Shown here: positions 8,670-17,181 of the stretch, one piece after another | Position numbering within the stretch: the stretch's first letter is position 1 | Layout of the letters: the number at the start of each line of letters is the position of its first letter | Assembly: GCF_021043605.1 (NCBI RefSeq) | Contig: NZ_JAJNFB010000006.1 | Coordinates: forward strand, 1 to 61,305 | From: Borreliella americana | GTDB taxonomy: Bacteria; Spirochaetota; Spirochaetia; Borreliales; Borreliaceae | DNA length: 61,305 nt | Reading direction: 5' to 3' | Made by a program: the position numbers and the translations under genes | Notes under the pieces: generated by a model | What the model saw: only the letters and a program-made list of their open reading frames with translations | Told to the model about the DNA's origin: nothing | Database searches by the model: none

Positions 8670-8743
8670 CCATATAACAATTAATTTATCCATTGTGTTT
8701 TTGTTTAATTTTATATTTTTTGTCCGGGTTTTTATCTTAATAA

Positions 8744-8801
8744 TTGAAATTATAAAATAAGTTGTATAATGATCTTTGTAGCTAATTTTTAAATTAGCTA
8801 C
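8744..8801 (+). promoter_or_regulatory. Promoter-like boxes and 24-bp palindrome upstream of the DUF2147 gene
   Basis: TTGAAA (8744-8749) and a perfect TATAAT (8765-8770) are separated by a short 15-base spacer. The palindrome gtagctaattt-tt-aaattagctac (8778-8801) starts where transcription would begin, and is perfect over 11-bp arms. A second weaker repeat, taaatta/taattta (8804-8824), follows. Together they suggest a promoter with an operator or 5' hairpin in the divergent gap. Confidence 0.5.
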
Positions 8802-8870
8802 CTTAAATTAGTATTAGTAATTTAAAAAAAAGAGCCATAATTTAGGATTATTTAGTTTTAAGGAGGATTG

Positions 8871-9431
8871 ATGATTAGAGTTTTTTCAAAGTTTTTTCTT
8901 TTTTTTTGTTTTTCAATACTTTTATTTGCAAATTCAGAAGATTCAAATGAAAAAGAAATTGTGAATAAGGGTGAAAGCCCTGGTTTTGAGAATGAAGTTT
9001 TGGGGTATTGGATTGGCTATAATGATGTGAGTAACATAAAAAATTCTATTATTTATGTTTATAAATATAATGGAGAAGTTTATGGCCGAATTTTAACTAT
9101 AATAAAAGATGGCAAAAAGTATGATGCTAAAAATCCTTCAGGAGACACTGTAGTTGGGTTTGAAAATCTTGCAATAGAGGGGCTTGATTTTATGTGGGGC
9201 CTTAAGTATTCTTCTTCTTCTAAAAAGTGGGATAGAGGCAAAATAATAGATCCTAAAAACGGTAAAATTTATAATTCCGAGATGAGCGTTGATAGTAAAA
9301 CGGGGAATCTTATTACTAAGGGGAAAGTTTGGATTTTTGGCAGAAGCAAAATTTGGACAAGAGCTAAAGATGATGAAATACCAAAGGTAGACTTACATAA
9401 TCTTGTTCCAGAGCCCCCTGTAAAAAAATAA
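8871..9431 (+). CDS. Exported DUF2147-family protein
   Basis: 186 residues. The signal peptide runs from MIRVFSKFF through ILLFANS. The mature part fits DUF2147: VLGYWIGYND, then IYVYKYNGEVYGRIL, WDRGKIIDPKNGKIYNSEM and KVWIFGRSKIWTRA. The family is periplasmic and of unknown function. I chose ATG 8871, preceded by AGGAGG (8861-8866), over an in-frame TTG three bases earlier that is too close to that site. It is transcribed away from the flagellar genes and stands alone before apt. Confidence 0.82.
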   Translation: MIRVFSKFFLFFCFSILLFANSEDSNEKEIVNKGESPGFENEVLGYWIGYNDVSNIKNSIIYVYKYNGEVYGRILTIIKDGKKYDAKNPSGDTVVGFENLAIEGLDFMWGLKYSSSSKKWDRGKIIDPKNGKIYNSEMSVDSKTGNLITKGKVWIFGRSKIWTRAKDDEIPKVDLHNLVPEPPVKK

Positions 9432-9494
9432 ATTGGGCTTTTGGCTTTGCTATTTTGAAAAAATGTATAAACATATAGATGGGATAAGTAGGTT

Positions 9495-10025
9495 ATGAAA
9501 AATAAGACAGAGTATTTTGATCAATTTATTTCAAAAATACCCGATTTTCCTAAAAAGGGTGTTCTTTTTTATGATATTACTAGTGTGTTGCTAAAACCTG
9601 AGGTTTATAGTTCATTAATAAATGAGATATATTCTTTTTATAATTTAAAAAAGATTGATTGTATTGCGGTTGTGGAGTCCAGGGGATATTTGATAGGGGC
9701 TCCTTTGTCTTTAAAAATGCAACTTCCTCTTGTTTTAATTCGAAAAGAGGGCAAATTACCCAGAGAGGTTTTTAGTGAAGAGTATGAGCTTGAATATGGT
9801 TTTGGAAGAATAGAGGTGCACAAAGATGATGTTAGGGCGTATTCCAATATTCTTTTAATAGATGATATATTAGCTACCGGCGGAACTTTAAAGTCGTCTG
9901 TAGTTTTGCTAGAGAGAGCCGGAGGCAAGGTTAAGGATATTTTTTGTTTTATTGAACTTTGTAGTATTAATGGTAGACAAAGCCTTGAAAGTTATGAAGT
10001 TAATTCCCTTGTAAGGTATAATTAA
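9495..10025 (+). CDS. apt: Adenine phosphoribosyltransferase
   Basis: Salvages adenine with PRPP to make AMP. 176 residues, the usual length. IPDFPKKGVLFYDIT is the N-terminal family signature. VVESRGYLIGAPLS binds adenine. LLIDDILATGGTL is the PRPP loop with its two acidic residues. It lies just before rplU, which has its own promoter. Salvage is essential in Borrelia, which lacks de novo purine synthesis. Confidence 0.95.
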   Translation: MKNKTEYFDQFISKIPDFPKKGVLFYDITSVLLKPEVYSSLINEIYSFYNLKKIDCIAVVESRGYLIGAPLSLKMQLPLVLIRKEGKLPREVFSEEYELEYGFGRIEVHKDDVRAYSNILLIDDILATGGTLKSSVVLLERAGGKVKDIFCFIELCSINGRQSLESYEVNSLVRYN

Positions 10026-10033
10026 TTTAATGC

Positions 10034-10063
10034 TTGACTTTTCTTTTTTATTAAATTTACAAT
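10034..10063 (+). promoter_or_regulatory. Promoter of rplU-prp-rpmA
   Basis: TTGACT (10034-10039), 18 bases, then TACAAT (10058-10063): five of six consensus bases in each box. Transcription would start near 10070, giving a short leader with GAGG (10072-10075) before the rplU ATG. Confidence 0.6.
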
Positions 10064-10081
10064 GTTTAGTTGAGGTAATAT

Positions 10082-10393
10082 ATGTATGCACTGGTAGAAA
10101 TAAATGGCAAGCAATATAAGGCTATTGAAGGTGAATTTTTAAAAATAGATAAAATTTCTCCTATTGAAAAAGATAAGTTGGAATTTAATAGTGTTTTGCT
10201 TATTAATAAAGGTGGAGAGGTTAAAATAGGAAAGCCGTATGTTGTAAATTCTCTTATTAGATGTACCTATAAAGAAGATAAAAAGGATAAAAAGGTTGTT
10301 TCTTACAGATACAGAAGAAGAAAATCAAGCGAGAGAAAGGTTGGGCACAGACAAACTTATTCTTATATTTTGGTTGATGAAATAGTTTTTTAA
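10082..10393 (+). CDS. rplU: 50S ribosomal protein L21
   Basis: 103 residues starting [20 protein letters not shown], the classic bL21 N-terminus. The C-terminal basic [20 protein letters not shown] contacts 23S rRNA. It is the first gene of the conserved rplU-prp-rpmA-obg cluster. GAGG lies 6 bases before the ATG. Confidence 0.98.
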   Translation: MYALVEINGKQYKAIEGEFLKIDKISPIEKDKLEFNSVLLINKGGEVKIGKPYVVNSLIRCTYKEDKKDKKVVSYRYRRRKSSERKVGHRQTYSYILVDEIVF

Positions 10394-10397
10394 GTAA

Positions 10398-10718
10398 TTG
10401 ATTAATGTTTTAATAAAAGTAAAAGACGATGTAATCATTTATCTTTCAGCCAATGGTCATGCTATAAGCAAGAATAATGTTAACGTTGTCTGTTCTTCTT
10501 TTTCTTTTATTTTGAGAACCTTTTTTAGCGTTCTTGATCTTGAAGGTGAGGTTTTTTTTGTGAAAAATTCAAAAAGAGGTTATTTAGAATTTAAGTCCCT
10601 TTTTAAGGATTTGAGCAAAAAAAGTCTTTTTTATTATAGTAGATTTTTAATTAGAGGAATAAATGATTTATGTTTTGAGTATCCTGATGATATTAAATTA
10701 GTTTTGGAGGAAAATTAA
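10398..10718 (+). CDS. prp: Prp-family ribosomal-processing cysteine protease
   Basis: 106-residue protein of the DUF464/Prp family. It sits between L21 and L27 genes, as in Firmicutes. The catalytic pair is visible: His in [11 protein letters not shown] and Cys in [10 protein letters not shown]. In Firmicutes Prp removes an N-terminal leader from L27. The L27 encoded next door has no such leader, so the substrate here is unclear. The start is TTG at 10398, five bases after the rplU stop, with no obvious ribosome site. The stop overlaps the rpmA ATG by one base. Confidence 0.82.
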   Translation: MINVLIKVKDDVIIYLSANGHAISKNNVNVVCSSFSFILRTFFSVLDLEGEVFFVKNSKRGYLEFKSLFKDLSKKSLFYYSRFLIRGINDLCFEYPDDIKLVLEEN

Positions 10719-10963
10719 TGGCAACAAGTAAAAGTGGTGGTAGTTCAAAAAATGGACGAGATTCTATATCTAAGCGACTTGGAGTTAAAAGAAGTGGCGG
10801 TCAGTTTGTTAAAGCCGGAGAAATAATTGTTAGACAAAGAGGTACAAAATTCCATAAGGGTAAAAACGTTGGTCTTGGAAGAGATTATACAATATTTGCG
10901 CTTTCATCTGGTAAGGTGGAGTTTAAAACTTTAAGGGGACGAAAATATGTAAGTATTGTTTAG
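10718..10963 (+). CDS. rpmA: 50S ribosomal protein L27
   Basis: 81 residues beginning [20 protein letters not shown], the mature-type bL27 N-terminus that reaches the peptidyl-transferase centre. [20 protein letters not shown] follows. There is no hydrophobic or FF-type cleavable extension before MATSKSGG. The ATG overlaps the prp stop (TAATG), indicating translational coupling. The upstream GGAGG (10706-10710) is a strong ribosome site. Confidence 0.98.
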   Translation: MATSKSGGSSKNGRDSISKRLGVKRSGGQFVKAGEIIVRQRGTKFHKGKNVGLGRDYTIFALSSGKVEFKTLRGRKYVSIV

Positions 10964-10964
10964 T

Positions 10965-11011
10965 TTTAATTGAAAATTGGAGATTTTTAGCTTTAATTGA
11001 AAGATTGGAGA
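10965..11011. repeat. Duplicated ribosome-site segment before obg
   Basis: tttaattgaaaattggaga (10965-10983) recurs as a 20-base copy at 10992-11011 with one inserted G. Each copy carries a GGAG. Only the second is correctly placed for the obg TTG start. The pair looks like a small tandem duplication. Confidence 0.6.
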
Positions 11012-11015
11012 AAGT

Positions 11016-12002
11016 TTGTACAACTTTAAAGACTCTGTAAATATAACGGTAGTTTCAGGTAATGGTGGTTCTGGGTGTGTTTCTTTTTTAAGAGAAAGGT
11101 TTAATGCAAAAGGCGGTCCAGATGGTGGAAACGGTGGGAGTGGTGGGAGTGTAATTTTCAAAGTGAAAGAAGATCTTAGCACTTTATCTTTTTATAAAAA
11201 TGGTCATGTTCTTTGTGCCGAAAATGGTAAAGCTGGAATGGGTTTTAAAAAAAGTGGTGCTAATGGTAAAGATTTAATCCTTTTTGTTCCCCCAAATACA
11301 CAAGTTTATAATGAAAATGATGGAACTCTTTTGTATAGGCTTAAAAATTTAAATGACGAATTTGTTGTTTTAAAAGGTGGCAGAGGAGGTCTTGGCAATT
11401 GGAATTTTAAAACTTCAGTTAGAAGGATTCCAAGATTTGCTCAACCCGGAGAAGCGGGCAATAGTTTAAACGTGCGCCTTGAACTTTTTTTGGTGGCGGA
11501 TATCGGGCTTGTTGGTTTACCCAATGCTGGTAAGTCTTCTCTTCTTAATAGAATAACTTCGGCAAAATCTAGGGTAGCAAATTATCCTTTTACAACAAAG
11601 ATTCCTCATCTTGGCATGCTGAGGTGCTCTTATAATGATTTAATTATTGCAGATATTCCGGGAATAATTAAAGGTGCTAGCTTTGGAGTAGGACTTGGAA
11701 CTAAATTTTTAAAACATATTGCCAAAACTAAAATTTTAGCTTTGATTATTGATGTTTCTGAAGCAAATTTTTTGGAATCATACAGCATTCTTTTAAATGA
11801 ATTAAAATCTTATAGCCATAAACTTTTTAATAAAAAAAAAATTATTATTGCCAACAAACTCGATTTGGATGGTGCTGAGAAAAATTTTGATTGCTTGCAA
11901 AAAACCTTAGGAAAAGAAAAGGTTATTGGCATCTCTATTTATGAGAATAGAGGAATTGATGAACTTATTAAAGAATTTTTTATTTTGGCTAAAACTTTTT
12001 AA
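11016..12002 (+). CDS. obg: Obg/CgtA ribosome-assembly GTPase
   Basis: GTPase involved in 50S subunit maturation and growth control. 328 residues. The glycine-rich Obg fold fills the first ~155 residues (VVSGNGGSGCVSFLRE, KGGPDGGNGGSGGSVIF). The G domain has GLPNAGKSSLLNRI (G1), YPFTTKIPHLGML (G2), IADIPGIIKGA (G3) and IIANKLDLDG (G4). The C-terminal OCT domain is missing, as in shorter Obg proteins. Start is TTG 11016 with GGAG 5 bases upstream. Confidence 0.95.
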   Translation: MYNFKDSVNITVVSGNGGSGCVSFLRERFNAKGGPDGGNGGSGGSVIFKVKEDLSTLSFYKNGHVLCAENGKAGMGFKKSGANGKDLILFVPPNTQVYNENDGTLLYRLKNLNDEFVVLKGGRGGLGNWNFKTSVRRIPRFAQPGEAGNSLNVRLELFLVADIGLVGLPNAGKSSLLNRITSAKSRVANYPFTTKIPHLGMLRCSYNDLIIADIPGIIKGASFGVGLGTKFLKHIAKTKILALIIDVSEANFLESYSILLNELKSYSHKLFNKKKIIIANKLDLDGAEKNFDCLQKTLGKEKVIGISIYENRGIDELIKEFFILAKTF

Positions 12003-12080
12003 TAAAATTGATTTTATTGTGGTATTTTTTATTTTTAAGGCTTGATTTTTGAATATCAGATTTGATTTAGGAAAGAAATC

Positions 12081-12662
12081 ATGAGAATTGCAATATTAGG
12101 AGGCACTTATAATCCAGTCCATATTGGACATATTTTTTTGGCTAAAGAAATAGAGTATTTATTAAATATTGACAGGGTAATATTTATTCCTACTTGCAAT
12201 CCAGTTCATAAATTGATTGATGAGGATGTTAGTATTAACAATAGAATAGATATGCTCAAGCTTGCATTAGAAAATGAAGATAAAATGTTTATAGATGATT
12301 GTGACATAATAAATGGTGGTATAACTTATACCGTTGATACTATTTCTTGTGTTAAAAAAAAATACAAAAACGCCAAACTTTTTTTAGTTATTGGTGATGA
12401 TCTTTTTCAAAATTTTGATTCATGGAAAGATCCCCAAAGCATTGTAAGCTCTGTTGACCTTGTTGTTGCTCACAGAATCTACAAAGAGAGACTTAAAAGT
12501 TTTTTTAAGCATATTTATATAGATAATAAAATAATGCCGATTTCCTCATCAGAGATTAGAAATAGAATTGCAAATGGATTTCCAGTTAGCTATTTATTGC
12601 CTTTTGGTGTGTTAAAATACATTAAAGATAATAATTTGTATGTTAAAAAGGTAAATGTTTGA
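12081..12662 (+). CDS. nadD: Nicotinate-nucleotide adenylyltransferase
   Basis: Adenylates nicotinate mononucleotide in NAD synthesis. 193 residues. [20 protein letters not shown] carries the nucleotidyltransferase GxxxPxHxGH motif and [13 protein letters not shown] the second phosphate-binding motif. [16 protein letters not shown] is also characteristic. AGGAAAG precedes the ATG by about 7 bases. The stop overlaps the next start by 3 bases. Confidence 0.95.
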   Translation: MRIAILGGTYNPVHIGHIFLAKEIEYLLNIDRVIFIPTCNPVHKLIDEDVSINNRIDMLKLALENEDKMFIDDCDIINGGITYTVDTISCVKKKYKNAKLFLVIGDDLFQNFDSWKDPQSIVSSVDLVVAHRIYKERLKSFFKHIYIDNKIMPISSSEIRNRIANGFPVSYLLPFGVLKYIKDNNLYVKKVNV

Positions 12663-13843
12663 AAAAGGATTTAATTTTTTTATTTTTAATTGTTCTAATA
12701 ATAGCAAGTGTAGCAGTCTTTTTTATTAGAAGCTCAAAAAAAGAGTTGGTTTACTTTGAGCTTAATACAAAGAGTAATATTAGTTTTTTGTTCCTAATAG
12801 AAGATCTTAACAAAAACCTTATAAGTATGCAAGAAATTTTTATTAATATGAAAACAGGAAATATTGGATTTTTAGATATTCCAATTCATACTGGATATGA
12901 AGATTTAAAAGGGAATATATCTTGGTTTAAAGATCTTTATAAAAAAAATTCTTTTAATAAATTTTTATCTAAAATTTATACACAATTATCTCATGAATCA
13001 GATTATTATATTCGGTTTCAAAAAGAAAATTTTGTTAAACTTATTGATTATTTAGGGGGAGTTAGGCTTCTTGTTAAAAACCCAGTAAAAGTTTATAGTT
13101 TTGAGGATTCTATTTTAATACCCTCTGGTACTTCTAATTTTGATGGTGATAAAGCGTATGATTATTTGAGATATTTTAATGATGTTAATCAGTTTGAAGA
13201 GAGAATTGAATTTTTTAAAGAGTTTTTTAAAAGACTTCTTTTTCAAATTTCGGATTTTGGTATTGAAAATGACAATTTTTTTAAAATATATTCTATGTTA
13301 GATACTAACCTTTCAGAGGTTGTTTTTAAATATATTGTTAAAAATTATAAAATAAATAATGATAAAATTATTTCTATTAATATTAAAGGACAAGAAGAGA
13401 TTTTTAAGGATAATGATAATAATTTGATAAAGGTAGTTTTTCCTTATTATGGGGGCGCTATTTTAAAAGAATCGGTGGATAAATTAAACAAAGAACTTGT
13501 TAATGAAGGCGCAGAAGAGATAGTAAAGATTGTTGTTTTGAATGGAACAAAAGTTGTTGGGCTTGCAAAAAAAACAGCAAATATTTTTAATTCTTTAAAA
13601 TTTAAAGTTTTAAAATTTGGCAATGCAGATAAAAATTCTTATAAAAATACCTTGATTATAAATAATTCGGATAATTTAGAAATGGCTGTTAGGGTTGGAG
13701 AAGCAATTAAAACCTCAAATATTAAGCCAATTTCTGAAGTTCAAACTAAAAGATTGTTAGAGCTTGATAATCTTGATATTAATCCTGATGTAATAGTTAT
13801 TTTAGGAGATGATTTTGATGGAAGATATGTTAAAAGTAAATGA
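12659..13843 (+). CDS. Membrane-anchored LCP/LytR_C-like protein
   Basis: 394 residues with one N-terminal membrane helix (residues 5-22) and an outside part. The middle resembles a degenerate LytR-CpsA-Psr domain: [20 protein letters not shown] is the best-conserved piece. The C-terminus (about 295-385) looks like the LytR_C domain, with [20 protein letters not shown] and later [14 protein letters not shown] proteins attach glycopolymers to cell wall; several catalytic arginines are hard to place here, so activity is doubtful. Start TTG 12659 overlaps nadD; the 3' end overlaps rsfS. Confidence 0.65.
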   Translation: MKKDLIFLFLIVLIIASVAVFFIRSSKKELVYFELNTKSNISFLFLIEDLNKNLISMQEIFINMKTGNIGFLDIPIHTGYEDLKGNISWFKDLYKKNSFNKFLSKIYTQLSHESDYYIRFQKENFVKLIDYLGGVRLLVKNPVKVYSFEDSILIPSGTSNFDGDKAYDYLRYFNDVNQFEERIEFFKEFFKRLLFQISDFGIENDNFFKIYSMLDTNLSEVVFKYIVKNYKINNDKIISINIKGQEEIFKDNDNNLIKVVFPYYGGAILKESVDKLNKELVNEGAEEIVKIVVLNGTKVVGLAKKTANIFNSLKFKVLKFGNADKNSYKNTLIINNSDNLEMAVRVGEAIKTSNIKPISEVQTKRLLELDNLDINPDVIVILGDDFDGRYVKSK

Positions 13844-14168
13844 TATTAATGATTTATGTAAAATAATAAGTGATTTTAATGGAATTGATGTTATAGGTAT
13901 TAATGTTAGTGATGTTTGCAATTGGACTGATTTTTTTATAATAGCTACTTTTGTATCATTTAAGCAAATGGAAGCTTTATATGTTGATAAAATAATTAAA
14001 TTTTTTAAAGAAAAAAAAATTAATCTTAATGTTCAAGGAAAAGGCTTGGTTTATGATTGGACTGTTGTTTCTGGTTCAAATTTGGTAATTCATTTAATGA
14101 GTGAAAAATCTAGGGAATACTATGAGCTTGAAAAAATATGGTCCAAAGGAATCATTATTTATCCTTAA
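13818..14168 (+). CDS. rsfS: Ribosomal silencing factor RsfS
   Basis: 116-residue RsfS/Iojap protein that binds L14 and blocks subunit joining under starvation. The signature CNWTDFFIIATFVSFKQMEA is followed by IHLMSEKSREYYELEKIW. I start it at ATG 13818 because AGGAG (13804-13808) lies 9 bases upstream. The earlier in-frame ATG at 13809 abuts that site. It overlaps the preceding gene by 26 bases, the classic nadD-LCP-rsfS order. Confidence 0.92.
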   Translation: MEDMLKVNDINDLCKIISDFNGIDVIGINVSDVCNWTDFFIIATFVSFKQMEALYVDKIIKFFKEKKINLNVQGKGLVYDWTVVSGSNLVIHLMSEKSREYYELEKIWSKGIIIYP

Positions 14169-14225
14169 TGGCTGCTTAGTTTAATTAAAATTAATTAAAA
14201 AAACTAAAAATATCATAAAAATATG

Positions 14226-14254
14226 TTTACAAAAAATAGAAAATATTTTAGATT
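14226..14254 (+). promoter_or_regulatory. Candidate spoVG promoter
   Basis: TTTACA (14226-14231), a 17-base spacer and TAGATT (14249-14254) fit a housekeeping promoter. The predicted start near 14261 leaves a short leader containing the strong GGGAGG (14274-14279) before the spoVG GTG. Confidence 0.45.
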
Positions 14255-14286
14255 TAAGTTATGTACTTTTTGCGGGAGGCTTATAA

Positions 14287-14580
14287 GTGGATATTACAGA
14301 CATAAGGATTAAGAAAGTTGATAGTAAAAATTCGGGTTCTAAATTATTAGCATATGTTGCAGTTACTTTTGATAACTGTTTGGTTCTTCACAATATTAGA
14401 GTTATTAAAGGTCAAAAGGGAGTATTTATTGCTATGCCCAACAGAAGAACTAGAGTCGGTGAATATAAAGACATTGTACATCCTATTAGTCAAGATTTTA
14501 GAAAAGCTTTGCAAACTTCTATTTTTAAGGAATATATAAGAGAAAATCCAGCTGATCTTGAACTTGAATTAGATTTTTAG
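14287..14580 (+). CDS. spoVG: SpoVG, nucleic-acid-binding regulator
   Basis: 97 residues. It starts at GTG 14287 with GGGAGG 7 bases upstream. The protein has [20 protein letters not shown], then [20 protein letters not shown] and [13 protein letters not shown], the conserved core of SpoVG. In B. burgdorferi SpoVG has been shown to bind DNA and RNA at specific sites. The C-terminal helix [20 protein letters not shown] completes the fold. Confidence 0.96.
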   Translation: MDITDIRIKKVDSKNSGSKLLAYVAVTFDNCLVLHNIRVIKGQKGVFIAMPNRRTRVGEYKDIVHPISQDFRKALQTSIFKEYIRENPADLELELDF

Positions 14581-14587
14581 ATAATTG

Positions 14588-14616
14588 TTGACAAAGCTCG
14601 TTGTATCTTGTATGCT
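14588..14616 (+). promoter_or_regulatory. Promoter of tRNA-Gln and rplY
   Basis: A perfect TTGACA (14588-14593), 17 bases, then TATGCT (14611-14616). Transcription would start near 14622, about 23 bases before the tRNA. It is the best -35 box in the window. Confidence 0.7.
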
Positions 14617-14644
14617 TGTCAATTGTAAGTATTAATAAGGTATT

Positions 14645-14716
14645 TGGGACGTCGACAAGTGGTAAGTCAACTGGTTTTGGTCCAGTCATTCGAGGGTTCG
14701 AATCCTTCCGTCCCAG
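14645..14716 (+). tRNA. tRNA-Gln (anticodon TTG)
   Basis: A 72-base cloverleaf. The acceptor arms TGGGACG (14645-14651) and CGTCCCA (14709-14715) pair fully, with a G discriminator at 14716. The anticodon stem ACTGG/CCAGT encloses TTTTGGT, giving anticodon TTG (reads CAA, and CAG by wobble). The T arm GAGGG-TTCGAAT-CCTTC is standard. No CCA is encoded. rplY begins 24 bases downstream, so tRNA and mRNA probably share a transcript. Confidence 0.96.
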
Positions 14717-14739
14717 TATTTTACATTAGGAGTTTTTTG

Positions 14740-15288
14740 GTGGAAAATAGCAGGATTTTAAGTTGCCAATATAGGTCAAGTTTTGGATCTTCTAATGCTC
14801 GCAGAATAAGAGCTAAGTGTGAAATACCGGCTGTTGTTTACGGTCAAGGCAATGGTGTTTCACACTTAAGAATTAAAAGTAGTGAGTTTAATAAGAAATT
14901 TGCAAAATTTACGGATAATACTGTCTTAATATTAGATGATGGCAAGCTTGAAAGATGCGTTTTTGTTAAAGATGTCGCAGAAAATATTGCCAGCAAGCTT
15001 ATTTATCATATTGATTTTTACGAAGTAGATAGGGATGTTGAGCTTGAAAAATATGTTCCTATTAAGTTTATTGGAGCTTCTATTGGGGTTAAAGAGGGTG
15101 GAATTTTGACTGTTTTAAAAGAGCGGGTTAGGGTAAGGTCTTTGCCCTTGGATTTGCCAGAATTTATAGAGCTTGATTTAACTCCTATTAATAAAGGGGA
15201 TAGCGTTCTTCTTAAAGATCTTGTGTTGCCTTCTAATGTTAGGCTTGCAGAAAATGACGAGAATTTGGAAGTTGTTATTATAAAGTGA
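14740..15288 (+). CDS. rplY: 50S ribosomal protein L25 (CTC type)
   Basis: 182 residues: an N-terminal L25 domain that binds 5S rRNA ([20 protein letters not shown] is the conserved core) and a C-terminal TL5/CTC domain ([20 protein letters not shown]). I chose GTG 14740, which follows AGGAG (14728-14732) by 7 bases and lies clear of the tRNA. The longer open frame begins inside the tRNA and cannot be the true start. Confidence 0.95.
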   Translation: MENSRILSCQYRSSFGSSNARRIRAKCEIPAVVYGQGNGVSHLRIKSSEFNKKFAKFTDNTVLILDDGKLERCVFVKDVAENIASKLIYHIDFYEVDRDVELEKYVPIKFIGASIGVKEGGILTVLKERVRVRSLPLDLPEFIELDLTPINKGDSVLLKDLVLPSNVRLAENDENLEVVIIK

Positions 15289-15292
15289 TTTT

Positions 15293-15859
15293 ATGGGGTT
15301 GTTGATACTTGGATTAGGAAACCCTGGATTGGAATTTTCTTTAACTAGGCATAATGTTGGTTTTTCTCTTTTGGATAGAATTGTTTCTAAAAATGGCCTT
15401 TTTTTAAAAAGAAAAAAAAAATATGAATATTCAGAATTAAAAATGATTTCTGGAAGTGTAATTTTGGTTAAGCCATTGACCTATATGAATCTAAGTGGGT
15501 CTTTATTTCCTTCAATATTTTCAGATTTTTATATGTGTATAAATAATTTATTAGTGGTTCTTGATAATGTTGATCTTCCTTTGGGAAAATGCAGGCTTAA
15601 AGAGCGAGGTGGCGTGTCTACTCATAATGGTCTTAGGTCAATTTCAAGTGTTCTTGGAAGCTCTAATTATAGTAGACTTTATATTGGGGTTGGAAGCAAC
15701 GTTATGTGCGATATAAAGAGTTTTGTTCTTTCTAGATTTCGCAAGGATGAAATAGATAGGCTTGAAAAATTGTATGATTTTTTAAGCGATGAGCTTATTG
15801 ATATTAGCAAAGCTAATTTTAAAAATAAGGTTCAAAAAATCAATTCTAGTAATTTTTAA
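15293..15859 (+). CDS. pth: Peptidyl-tRNA hydrolase
   Basis: Releases peptides from prematurely dropped peptidyl-tRNA. 188 residues. [20 protein letters not shown] holds Asn10 and the catalytic His20. [12 protein letters not shown] and [20 protein letters not shown] contain the other active-site residues, and STHNGLRSI the substrate-binding Asn. It begins four bases after the rplY stop and overlaps tilS by one base. Confidence 0.97.
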   Translation: MGLLILGLGNPGLEFSLTRHNVGFSLLDRIVSKNGLFLKRKKKYEYSELKMISGSVILVKPLTYMNLSGSLFPSIFSDFYMCINNLLVVLDNVDLPLGKCRLKERGGVSTHNGLRSISSVLGSSNYSRLYIGVGSNVMCDIKSFVLSRFRKDEIDRLEKLYDFLSDELIDISKANFKNKVQKINSSNF

Positions 15860-17181
15860 TGCATTTTTTAGACGATAATATACAAATTAAAATAGATAAA
15901 TTTTATAAAAAAAACTCTTTAAATAAAAATCGGGTTATTGTTGCTTTTTCTGGTGGGGCTGATTCTACAGCTTTGCTATTGAATTTAAAATATTACTTAA
16001 GCAATAATGTTGTTGCATTTTATTTTGCTCATTTTATTAGATCTGATAATGAACAAAATCAAGAGATAGAGCATGTAAAGGGGTTTTGCGATCTTTACAA
16101 TGTTGCTTTACAAATTAAAAAATGTGATATAGATATAAAAAGTGAATCAGCTAGGTTGGGAGTATCTATTGAAGAGCTTGCAAGAGAATGCAGATATACT
16201 GCCTTAGGAAATGCTCTTAAAGAAAATAGTGCAGATTATATTGCACTTGCTCATAACGAAAACGATCAAATTGAAACAATAATTATGAGATTTTTTCAAG
16301 GATCTTTTTTGGATGGTCTTTCAGGCATTCCTAGTGTCAATAGAAACATTATAAGACCCTTGCTTGGGGTTTCAAGACTAGAAATTGAAAATTTTTTATC
16401 TTTGAATAATATTGGATTTTTCGTTGATAGTACAAATGCTCAAGATTTATATCTAAGAAATAGAGTTAGAAATAATTTACTACCCGCTATAAAAAAGGTT
16501 TTTAAAGGATATGAAAAATGTATTAAAAGAATATCTGAATTTTCAAAGGAATTTGTGGATTATTTTGAAAAAGATGAATTTTTTCCTGTTGAGAAGGGCA
16601 AATATTATTATTCTTTTGACTTGAAAACTTTTTTAGATTTTCCTAAGTATTTGGTGTTTAGATTGATTTTTAAAATTTTAAATTCAGAAGGAATTGCAGC
16701 TAAAATTTCCTATAAAGCTCTTAATGAAGCATTTAAAGTAGAAATTAATAGAAAGAAAAATAATGTTTTGCTAAAAACCAATGAATTTTTTTTAGAAAAA
16801 AGGCATAATAAAATTAATTTGATTTTTAAAAGGGATGAAAAATTTTACAAACCTTTTGATTTTATTTTGGAAGTTGGTAAATGGCATAGTTTATCTTTAG
16901 GTAAGATTTTGTTAAAATATTTAGAGTGTAATGTAGATTCTGTATCAAGATTAAAATGTTGTTCTTATGAGTTTAGGTATAAATTTTTTAAGGATAGATT
17001 AAAAGCAAAAAAATTTTTTTCTAAGTTTATAAGGTGTAATCCAATTTATTTAATGTTGTTAGCATTAGATAACAGATTAATTGGAATTGTTGATTTAAAT
17101 ACTTTAAACTTAGTATGGAGTGAAAAAAGCATTCTTAAAAAAATTAGTATATCTTTGATTGGAGGGCTTTTAAAGGAATGA
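15859..17181 (+). CDS. tilS: tRNA(Ile)-lysidine synthase
   Basis: Modifies C34 of the AUA-reading tRNA-Ile to lysidine. 440 residues. The N-terminal PP-loop is VIVAFSGGADSTALLLNL. LAHNENDQIETIIMRFFQGS and GLSGIP follow, then the RPLLGVSR motif, and a C-terminal tRNA-binding extension that is weakly conserved. The start overlaps the pth stop by one base, and the end overlaps the ftsH start by four (ATGA). The tilS-ftsH order is widespread in bacteria. Confidence 0.95.
   Translation: MHFLDDNIQIKIDKFYKKNSLNKNRVIVAFSGGADSTALLLNLKYYLSNNVVAFYFAHFIRSDNEQNQEIEHVKGFCDLYNVALQIKKCDIDIKSESARLGVSIEELARECRYTALGNALKENSADYIALAHNENDQIETIIMRFFQGSFLDGLSGIPSVNRNIIRPLLGVSRLEIENFLSLNNIGFFVDSTNAQDLYLRNRVRNNLLPAIKKVFKGYEKCIKRISEFSKEFVDYFEKDEFFPVEKGKYYYSFDLKTFLDFPKYLVFRLIFKILNSEGIAAKISYKALNEAFKVEINRKKNNVLLKTNEFFLEKRHNKINLIFKRDEKFYKPFDFILEVGKWHSLSLGKILLKYLECNVDSVSRLKCCSYEFRYKFFKDRLKAKKFFSKFIRCNPIYLMLLALDNRLIGIVDLNTLNLVWSEKSILKKISISLIGGLLKE

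Noticed and set aside
12001-12018. AATAAAAT-tg-ATTTTATT hairpin after obg as a terminator
   Set aside because: Entirely A/T, so unstable, and no U run follows directly.
14644-14739. Open frame upstream of L25 that starts inside the tRNA
   Set aside because: It overlaps the tRNA-Gln; GTG 14740 has a proper ribosome site and the family N-terminus.
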